Shown here piece by piece: positions 22,987 through 33,359 of a stretch of DNA of 64,000 bases. This DNA comes from Berberis thunbergii (lineage: Eukaryota; Streptophyta; Magnoliopsida; Ranunculales; Berberidaceae), in contig QNQO01002099.1 in the NCBI GenBank assembly GCA_003290165.1, positions 82,239-146,238 of the forward strand, read 5' to 3'. The notes under the pieces are model-generated. The model saw nothing but the letters and a program-made list of their open reading frames with translations. It was not told the origin of the DNA and did not search any database. Numbering within the stretch: position 1 is the first letter of the stretch; each line of letters starts with the position of its first letter. The translations under genes were made by a program, and so were the position numbers.

Positions 22987-25900
22987 ATGGAAGAAACCGA
23001 ACACGAATCCGAAACCGTCCTAAAACGACGCCGGGTCGACTCTGACGAACCCACCACCGCCAAAAACGAGCGGCGAAACAACAGCCGAATCAGAATCCCG
23101 GCCCCAGTCGCCCCCGCGCTCAACCACTTGACTCAGGAGCTCGGGCACCGGTCCAACGGCGAGACGATCCAATGGCTCATCGAGCAAGCGCGGCCCGAAC
23201 TCGTCCCTCAACGACCCGTCAAGAAACCTCCCCGAGTCAACTCGGTAGCGAACGGCGAGGGGCCGATTCCGATTGCGTTCACTTACCCAAGCGATAGTGG
23301 AGATGGGTTCAGTGGAAAGATCATGGCTTTGGTCCCCATTGAGAGCAGTGGGGACTCTACGGTTACAGAGGCCGAGGAGGAGAATGGGTCCGTTTCTGGG
23401 CCCAGGCCCACTGTCAGGGTCTCCGTCGTGCAGGCTTCCACGGTGTTCTTCGATACTCAGGCGACTTTGGGTAATGTTTGATTGTGTTTTATGGTTTGTT
23501 TTTAGGGTTATTGATGAATTTACTGATTTGGGTATTTAGGGTTTTGGAGAATTTGATTGTGTTTGTGTTAAAGTTGGGAGCTTTAATGGTTTCTATGTAA
23601 GTTTAGGGAGAATGTGAAGGCTATATGACGTTATTAGGTGTTGTGGGTCATCTTTTGTGGTCCTTTTGTGTCTGGCACTTATAATTCAGCATACTTGCTC
23701 TCCTCCTGTGTTACTGTAACAAATAGATTTTCTATGCTCCGGGACCATTTTTGTTTTGATGATAATAGAGCCTACTTTTGTTCCTCAGAACCATACAGAT
23801 TTTGCGTTTTGATATTGAGGGTGCTATCAAGGAACTTATTTATTCAGTGCCGAGAAGCTATATGTTTTTCATGTTTGGAACTTTTGAGTGGTTTATGGAT
23901 GTATATATTAGTATGATATTATGATTTGAAATATGGTTCTGCATCAACCTTGATTGTACTGACCTCCGATGCACGTTAGTCATGATTGATGAGCTATTTT
24001 GGGAAATCTCATTATCTGCAAGTTTGTCCAATTCAGTTTAGAACTTTTGGGGAGTGGATGAAGAGAAGAATAGCGAATATTAGAATCTTGTGGTATCCTG
24101 CAAAGTGCGGGCTAGGAATCCACTCAAGTATACGTCCATACCTCCCAGATGTTTCCATCAATACTGTTATTAACTTATTTATTTTGGGGGTGGGAGGGGG
24201 GAGGTTGGTGTTAATACTTATTTGGTCCGTTTCTTGTTTCTAACTGAATTCGTTGTTTGTCTCATGTATGCAGATAAGGCGGAAAGGATGATTGCTGGCG
24301 CTGCTATACATGGCTCACAGTTGGTTGTATTTCCAGAGGCATTTGTTGGTGGTTATCCCCGCTTTATAGATGTTTCAACCAATGACAACAATGAGTTCCA
24401 AAAGTATCATGCTGCAGCCATTGACGTGCCAGGTGAGATCCATTTGTAGACACCAAAGCCTTTTATTGTCTCTTGATCTGCAGCTATTGTAACTGTTTAT
24501 TTCTGACACATCCTACATGGAAACAAATGATATGCAATAAATTATGTAGTTTAACTAGAAACAAAATATGAAAAATGTCTGGTCGCAAAATGCTAATATG
24601 TGTTTCTTGATTCTTAAAAAATTAATAAAATTGCTGGACAGTAGAAAGACCACTCAATACGTGTGTCTCCTGCAAGTGAGGAAAGAGAGAGGGTGACCAA
24701 CCTTTTCCATCTGCAAGATGATGGAAGATGAACCGTCACAGACATTCGCTTCCTCTTTCCTTGCTCTTTGCCCTACCAAATTCCACAGAAGCGTCTAACT
24801 GCACTTGTTTGGTGTTGTTTCCTTGCTTCCTTTGAACCGAAACAATGCATTCACCTTGAAACTTATAGCCTAAAGGATGTTATCCTACTATCACCCTCAC
24901 TTGATTTATTTGTTGTAACCGCAATGGACTTATGCAGTTAAAATGGATAACGGACCCATAATGGTCTAGGAGCGTTATAAGTTATTACGGGTTATATTGA
25001 GATATAACGGTATATAAGAAAATATTTTTTTAAAATATATTTTTACATCCCCACTAAGTATATTGATATGAACTGACACTTTTATTGATGAAAGGAAAGT
25101 GAAGATACAAAATGTACAAGCTTTTGAGAGGCTTGACTCTCCTCAACTTGAGTAGCAGCTCTGTTTACAGAATTTTCAGACCCTTATTATGACCATCCCC
25201 ACTTCTATTTATACAAAATACATGCTTACAACACTAGACCATTTGTTACAATTGATATCACAAACTCTTGCCAGCTTTACATTCAACCATCCTGACACAG
25301 CTATTTGCCAGCCTGACATCTAACCACAACTGATACAACTATTTGCCAGCTTGTCATTCAGCCCTGCACCCTGGTTTGACAGATCAGCCACTAACTGCTT
25401 CTAACCTCTTTACTTCCATGTTCTTCCTTGTATACGTCCTTGTTCCTCCTTGGATAGACATGCCGAACTGGTGGCCTATCAATACCCCCGCCCCAAAGAC
25501 TCACCTTGTCCTCAAGGTGAAACTCCAGAAACAACAAAATCGTGACTGACCTTTGCTGTCCTAACTCCTTGCTGATCCATGACCCATGATACTTGAATGT
25601 TTGGAGGTTTGCTGGCCTAATAAACCGCCCACCTTGATCTGTCGAGAATGGTAGCATGTAATGGAAAGGAGGCCAAAGTTGTCGCTTACAAAATTCAGGG
25701 TAGAATTTCAGCAACATATCCGGAGGAAGGAAAGTAGGCACAAACTTGAACCTCACCAACAAGATTTGTGAAACATCATCTTTGTCTCTTAGAGACTTGG
25801 GAGCATCACTAGATATAATTGGCAGAGCTTCCTCATTGACTTTCTCAACTGTCCTGGTGTAACCATTGTCTTCAAGTTTCAGACTTCTACAATGATCTTC

Positions 25901-28900
25901 ATCTAGTTCTTGTGATTCAGCAGTTTGGTCAACATCACTTTCAGTTTCATTAAACTGTATATCAATGCTTGGAGGATTACATTCTTCCCTGTGACCCTGG
26001 ACACCAGTCATTTCTTCCATTTTCCCATCTTCTACCACTGAAGTTTGCTGCGCCACACCTGCAACTTCCGCCTTCAAAGAAGAGACACTTTGTGATAATA
26101 GTTCTAGCTTCTGTTCCATGGACTGAAGTATCTTTCTCACCTCTAGCATACATCTCATTTGTTCTTCCGAAAGATCTATCATTGCAGACATCGTACCCAA
26201 GATCAATGCTTTGATACCAATTGATATGAATTGACACTTTTATTGATGAAAGGAAAGTGAAGATACAAAATGTACAAGCTTTCGAGAGGCTTGACTCTCC
26301 TCAACTTGAGCAGCAGCTCTGTTTACAGAATTTTCAGACCCTTATTATGACTATCTCCACTTCTATTTATACAAAATACATGCTTACAACACTAAACCAT
26401 TTGTTACAACTGATATCACAAACTCTTGCCAGCTTTACATTCAACCACCCTGACACAACTATTTGCCAGCCTGACATCTAACCACAACTGATACAGCTAT
26501 TTGCCAGCTTGTCATTCAGCCCTGCACCCTGGTTTGACAGATCAGCCACTAACTGCTTCTAACCTCTTTACTTCCTTGTTCCTCCTTGTATACTTCCTTG
26601 TTCCTCCTTGGATAGACATGCCTAACTGGTGGCCTATCATATATTAATGTATTATAGACTATAGAGTATAGAGTCAAAAAAGTAAATCACTAAATATAAA
26701 TTTGTTACCGCCAGTTTGCCAATAATGCCAATAAACTTGAAATTAATCACTAATCATTGCCCATATTTGTTTCAAGTAAACAAATATTTAAATAAGGGAA
26801 GTTTACAGAGATCGCAGCACCAGCACTCCATCACGACTAAATCCTTGAACTGTGTTATCTACATTATCAAACACACTCAATTAATTTCAGTTGAACAACA
26901 GATGTATAATCATTTGCATCAATTGTAATTTGTAATCACTTGCAAGGTATGAAATTTATTTGTGGATTCAATTTATTTCTATGAATCAGTAACAATTTTT
27001 CGTTTCCTGCAATGCCATATGGGGGGAAGCTAACTACTATTGTAGTATTGTTTTTGTTCAAAAGTCAAAACTCAAAAGTCCAAACAAAGAATGAAAAGCA
27101 AAGCAAAGCAAACAGAGACAAAATCGTACATCAGAAAAGAAGGAAGAAGCAAAGCAAAGCAAAACAGAGAAGAAGGAAGAAGAAGAAGAAGGAAGAAGCA
27201 AAGTAAAATGGAGAAGAAGAAGGAAGAAGCAAAGCAAAACAGAGAAGAAGGAAGAAGCAAAACAGAGATTAGACTTACAGAGATGGTTCGATCCTTCTTC
27301 TCTTCTCCTTCCCTTCTTCTTCCTGTTCCCTCCTTCTCTTCCCCTCAAACCGGTTCGATCAATCAAAAAGGAATCGAAAAGGGGCCAAGGTTCGATCGAC
27401 TAAGACCAACTTCTTCATTCATTTCTCTGCTAGGGCTCGCTTGACTGCTTTCGTTTCTCTGCGCTAGGGCTCGACTTCTTCAGGGTCTGCGGGTCTGAAA
27501 TTGAGAATAAATTTGGTTAGTAAAAAAAAAAATTTGTTTTTATTTCTCGATTCGTTATATCTACGGTATGAAAAAATGATTTATTAAAATAACGCCCGAT
27601 AAACTCCCTTACAACTCCCTCCGTTATACCCTACCGTTTTATGAAAAAACTTAACGCCTCGAATCCGTTATGAGTTATTTCGGCGTTATAACCCGCAATT
27701 AACTACATAGCAATGGACAAAAAGGCTTACCTAATAGAAAAAGATGCGGCCCATGGCATACCATGGTGTTATTTAGTCTTTTCTACAACATCCCATCGTT
27801 ATTTGCAATTCCACTTTTATTTGTAGGAGGTTTTATGATTTACCTTATCAGAATAGTGTGTACTTAAGTTGTATATCTGGATTAGTATCGCAAGTTGTGG
27901 CTTTTAGGTATCCCATTTTTTTTCCAAGAAAACCTGTAGGATTGGATTAAAGAAGGTGGGGCAATAAGTTCAATGCACAGTTTCTATAGAAGATTGGGTG
28001 ATAATTTCATTCCGGCACTCAAGCATTTCAACCAAGCTCAGCTTTCCAAATGGTTATGCACGTTCAGCAAGGTGGTGGGACCTAGTGGAGAGCAGTTATA
28101 CTGGAGAAATATGCAGGCCCTTTTGGCTGACTTTGGAATGACTCAGTGGTTTAAATGCTATCAATGACTTTATAGATCAGTGGCATGAGTACAGGTTTCC
28201 AGTGGTGTTTTTTCCTCATGGTTGGTGAATTTGGGATAGCTTGATCCATGCTACTGTGGAAAGAAAGAAATTCTAGGATAACAAGAAACTGATTGATCCA
28301 ATCATTATAGACTTGGGTTGTGGGTTATACATGGGATCCTTTGAAAGGGAATATTTTAGAATGACAGTTGGTTTGTGGTTTTTAGTAGAGAGAAGCAAAA
28401 ATTCTTCCCTTTCCTTTTTTCACTTCCATTACTTATATATAAACTCCATGTTTTTTTTCGATTAAAAAAAATATGTGAAGTGAATGGACATTGAAATTAA
28501 TGGAATCAACATGTATACTGGTATTATAAAGTGATCAATACTTTATAAACAAACGAGAAAAAATCATGGTTATTTAAAAATAAATTCCTTAATTTCGTCA
28601 ATACTGATAGGGAAATACCAAGTTTACGAAGAGGCTAGAGGGAAAAAACGATTAAAGCAGAGATTGATCTTCCCTTCGTTCCACTCATCCAAAATCTTCT
28701 ATCTGGGGGAGAATCCGAACTCTCGAGAGATAGCATTCACTGTTGGTTTTATCCATCCAAGGAGAACGATCAATATTGGAGGGACATCAAAGTAATATTA
28801 GTGGGACATAAAAGCAATAGTACCTTGGACTCGGATATTAATAACGAAAATGATTGAACCAATAGCAGATTCACCTTGTAGGCTTCGATGTTGACGAGCT

Positions 28901-31900
28901 TCCTATCCTAAAAGCAGCTAATACCAAGTTGTAATAAGGGAGCAGTGCATGGGTTGATCTCATCAGAAGCATAGGTTGAACGATCTACTCTTTTTGCGGG
29001 GCCGAGCATCGTTTTAGAAGTGTGCTAATGTAGGAGCTCGTGAAGGTCTGGACTCATCGTAGTAGGAATGCACTCGATTCAATGCATCACTCAGCTTGCT
29101 ATAAAGAATATAATCCATGTAGTCCCTAATCATGATTCTTAGTCATTGAATCATAACATTCTTTTTTGTTCCATAGCTCGTTCTACTTTAGATCTGTAGA
29201 TTCGTAAAACGAAAGAAAACTAAGCGTGCTAGCCCGCTACACCTAAACTTGCAGCGTAGAAAACTCCAATGCGCTCCTGTGCCCCTAACAGAATAAGCAA
29301 CAGATGAGCGTACTACTGCAAAAGCCCTTGCTAATAGCGCCCATGATAATGAGTGCACTGAACAACTAGACAAGGGGTCATAGACCAGGTGAGGAATAAG
29401 CAAAAAAGTGTAACTCACACTCAAGTAAGTGAGGCCTATCATGAGCTTCATTTATTTAAGAAATTTGAGATAGCTTCTTTGAAGTCCTTGCCTACAATCT
29501 CCCGAAGACATAACAAAACCCTTAAAATGAAGGAGCAACTTCCGTGGATTGGTTTGGCATCGCTAAAATAACACTCCCTAGTTGCTTCTTGACCGGTGCT
29601 TAGCTCCCTAGCTGCTTCTTGACTAGGTTGGGCGGCCCCGTCTCTCTAAAGATTGTTCCCACTTGCCGCTTCTTGAGGACTGCTCAAACTCTAGCTTCCA
29701 GTGCTTGAAATAGGACGGCGGCATGAGTTGGTTGGATCAAGAGAAGGTGCGTGCAAGCCATGGTGGACTGTGAGACGCCACACAAGGTGAGCGAACTCTA
29801 TGGAGGTGAGCATCTAATCTCAGTGAGCAAACTATCTTTTTTTAAGAAAAGAAAACGAAAATGCGAGGAGTGTGCACTTCGACATCCGAGCATACCTACC
29901 TCAAGGAAAGACAACATTTTACTCACCTAATGGCATGAGAATCTTTATTGAGGCAGCGACCCCCTATGGAAGGTGGAAAGGTCACCAAAGATCTATAGCT
30001 TCGTCGGTTGATGCATGGATGTATATATGGGTAAGTAATGATTGGTTCAACAATAGAGTGATTGCTTTGAAAAAAGAAATGGCCTAATTGATTGGATAAG
30101 AAATTTGTTGAATGGGTGGGATCGAGTAGGGCAGAGTTTGTAAATTTTCGAACTTTCTTAGTAGGTGGAAGTGAAAACAGGAACAATCAAAGATGGGGGA
30201 TTAGTTGCTAATGCCCCCAAACTCAAGAATACAAGCCAAACTTGAAAAGTGTGGTTCCTCAAAGTCTCTTTTGTTGTTGGCTTTTGATGGTAGTTGCATT
30301 GTTTAATGTTTTTGATATATATAGAATAATGCTTGAAAACACATCAGATTCTTAATTAAGGGATATATGCGAAAATCTCCGGTGTCAAGGTGGAGCAAGA
30401 ACTGGTGACCCGGCTCGGTTCATAGATGACCTCAAAACCAGTAGCAACCCTAGGACTGATAGCCTCCTGACGAGAGAGGATGTGGTCAGGGTCGCATTGA
30501 CACATGTATGGGGGACATGTCTGGTAAAATACAAACATAGGATACAGGAAAGACGTGACATTAAAATAAGGTATAATATTAATCTTTTTTCAATTTCATG
30601 TCATTCATAGGAAACCCCATCCAAATAGGGAACTTTCCTATTTCCAGAAGAGGCAACGCTTACTACAGTTTTAAGCCCCTAAAGGAGGATACTCTTGTGG
30701 TCTTGTGTCAAGCTAAATATAACGAACACAAAGTTACAAACATTACATTATAATGAAAAATTATAACTTCGAGCTTCAAGCCATTCATTTATTCAATGAA
30801 AAAATACATTACTTCAAGCTTCAAAATACATATTCATTAAGATATTCTTCTTAGTAACTCTACGTAGTCTCAGGTGACGCCTAGGCGGACGACTAAGACC
30901 CTCACTACTTCGCCTAGCTTAGTCGTCGCCTAAAATTGGTGTAGTCTTCAGTGGTCACCTAGGCACTTGCATTTGATATATATATATATTGGCACAACCA
31001 CATTTTCCACACAGTGTTCTGTGCCTTCGACATATTGCTTGACTCATTGGGATGTGCATAACAGAAGTAATTATATGATCAAATTTAGAGAGAGTTTACT
31101 TTGTTTTTTTAGAGTTCAAAATGTAAATCGTTTGAAAATTGATTTTAACTTATTTTTTTTGTTATTGATGAGTTGGTTGTTGTTGGACCATTAAATTGTC
31201 TTGTCTTATTTTTGTATGAATATTAATCTATTTGTCGATTTGAAAAATTGAGAAAAAGTTAATAATATTAAATGCGATAAATAAAATTCGCTACATAAGT
31301 TTTAAAAAAAAGAGAGGATAATATCAACTCCCCCTCCCGGCTTTATAGAGGCTTAAAAAAAGGAAAGGGATTTTTTTTTTTCAAGTTTGATAATAATGTT
31401 ATTAAATTATTCCACTTTATGACCAAGTGATAATTTAATGTTTAGAGGGGTATTAAATAATTTTGATGAAGGACCTATTCATCATTATTGAATGCTTGGA
31501 AGGTCTTGTAAAGTTAACTTTTGGGGTGGCTTCAATAATATAATAAATGGGCTAAGGATTAGAAGAAAAATAAGGTTTGAATGTACTTTAGTACCCATGG
31601 TAGCTTTTGATTGTAATTGAGCAATCACGTAATTATTAGACTTTAGTAGGGGCTTTTAAGAAATATCAATCAAATTCAACTTTTCCCATTTAACTAAAGA
31701 GTTTTGCTTTTACTCAAAATTACATGTTCTACGACAATTCAAATAAGTCACGACCGTTGGATTTGTATTCATCTCCTCCAAATAAGTCACGACAATTTTT
31801 AAGTTGGATATGTTTTGTTATATTGAATCGTTGCCCTTTTTAATTTATTTGATGTTTGTTATTGGATTATGATAATAGATGCTTTGAAGTTTGTGTTTTT

Positions 31901-33328
31901 AGTTAGATTTGTGTGAAACTAAATTGTGAAATGATGTATACTTGGCTTTGAGATTTTCCTTTAAAGGCTGCCCGGGATGCTAGGCGAGCTAGGTGCCCAG
32001 GCCAAGCTTGTCACGTCACATCGCCTCACCCTGGGACAACATAGTAATAATCATTGTTTTGCACAAGTCCTCTACCTTCCTGTTCATTGTTTAAGATTTT
32101 AGTTAAGATTTTAGCCGACTTGGATTAGTTTTTCAACTTTTAGGGTACTCAAATTGATTAGGGAATTAGTTAATACATACATTTGGTATTAGCAAGTACT
32201 GAATTGTTTTGTTTTATATATTTCATTATTGTTTTCAGTCTGAATTTGAAGTTTGTGCATGTAGGTCCTGAAATTAACCGAGTGGCAGCAATGGCCGAAA
32301 AGTATAAACTTCACATAGTGATGGGAGTGGTAGAAAGAGAAGGGCTTCAACTCTACTCCACACTTCTAGTTTTCGATTCCCATGGTCAGTGTCTTGGTAA
32401 ACACCGCAAGCTAATGCCAACAGCATCAGAGCAAATGGTATGGCAAGCAGGGAACAAATCAACACCTCCTGTGTATAAGACCCCAGTTGGAAAGATAGGC
32501 GGCCTCATCTGCTGGGATAGTAGAATGCCCCCTTTAAGAACACAATTATATGGCAAAGGTAACCCTTTGGTACTTAAATTTGATCTTCTGGTGAACCTGC
32601 ATATACATTACTGCTACTTCACAGTATTAGCCTGTCTTAAAAATTAAAATATGAACTCATGCTCTAGTTTGTGAAGCTTCGTTAACATAAATGAATTCGT
32701 TCAAACCATGAATATGAGATCAGCACTCAACAGGACCCAACACAGTTTGATTCTTGGAAAAGACGGTGTACCAAGCAGTGACGAAGCCAGGATTTTTGTT
32801 GAGGGGGGGGGGGGGGGGGGGGGGGAGTGATGTCATAATTAAATTAATATAATATAAAAATTAGTTACTTTAACATGAATTTTTTTTTAAATACAACAAA
32901 AAGGGGAGTACAACAAAGACAATCATTGAAGATGATTACTACTATATTCATTGAAGATTATTACTACTTCTAGAAACACAACACAAGAGAATAGTTTGAA
33001 TCGTTGATTACTACTACATGAAGAAAATGAGGAGATTGGGTTGCTTCAGATTTTTTTTTTGGAGATGACCGACACAGTGATTAATGAAGGCACCTGGTAC
33101 TTAGAAGAAGAAGAATAAGGTGGTTTGGACCCTGCTGGATCTTGTGAAGATGAGTTCAAATAACTCAATAGTTATAGATCTTTAAAGATGATGAAATATG
33201 GGGGTTTCCCTCATCTTATCCAATAAAAGTAGAGTTTGGATTTGATATTTACATGATTTGAATGATGAAGTCCTGGTTGAAGTGAAAAGTGAGAATAGAG
33301 GGGCAAATAAAAAAACTAATTGGAGGAC

Positions 33329-33359
<31 letters not shown>

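Larger units (their letters stand above)
24930..27710. mobile_element. hAT-like non-autonomous element in nitrilase intron 2, interrupted by a short LTR element
   Basis: The left end TTATGCAGTTAA and the right end TTAACTACATAG form 12-bp inverted repeats with two mismatches. The 8-bp CAATGGAC is duplicated at 24922-24929 and 27711-27718. Without the nested LTR element it is about 1.2 kb. Subterminal sequences contain repeated ATAACGG/CCGTTAT blocks. The interior at 27085-27275 is purine-rich AAGCAAAG/GAAGAAG repeats. No transposase. Confidence 0.75.

Noticed and set aside
27058..27366. Several overlapping ORFs on both strands rich in Lys/Glu or Phe/Leu/Ser
   Set aside because: They arise from AAGCAAAG/GAAGAAG repeats in the hAT-like element and have no domain features.
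28960..29480. Possible tRNA or rRNA-like organelle segment
   Set aside because: No cloverleaf with matching arms and no recognised rRNA block could be found by eye, so it is only noted as compositionally odd.
29872..30087. 71-codon ORF considered as an organelle gene piece
   Set aside because: No known protein recognised and no conserved motif. Left as unassigned intron sequence.
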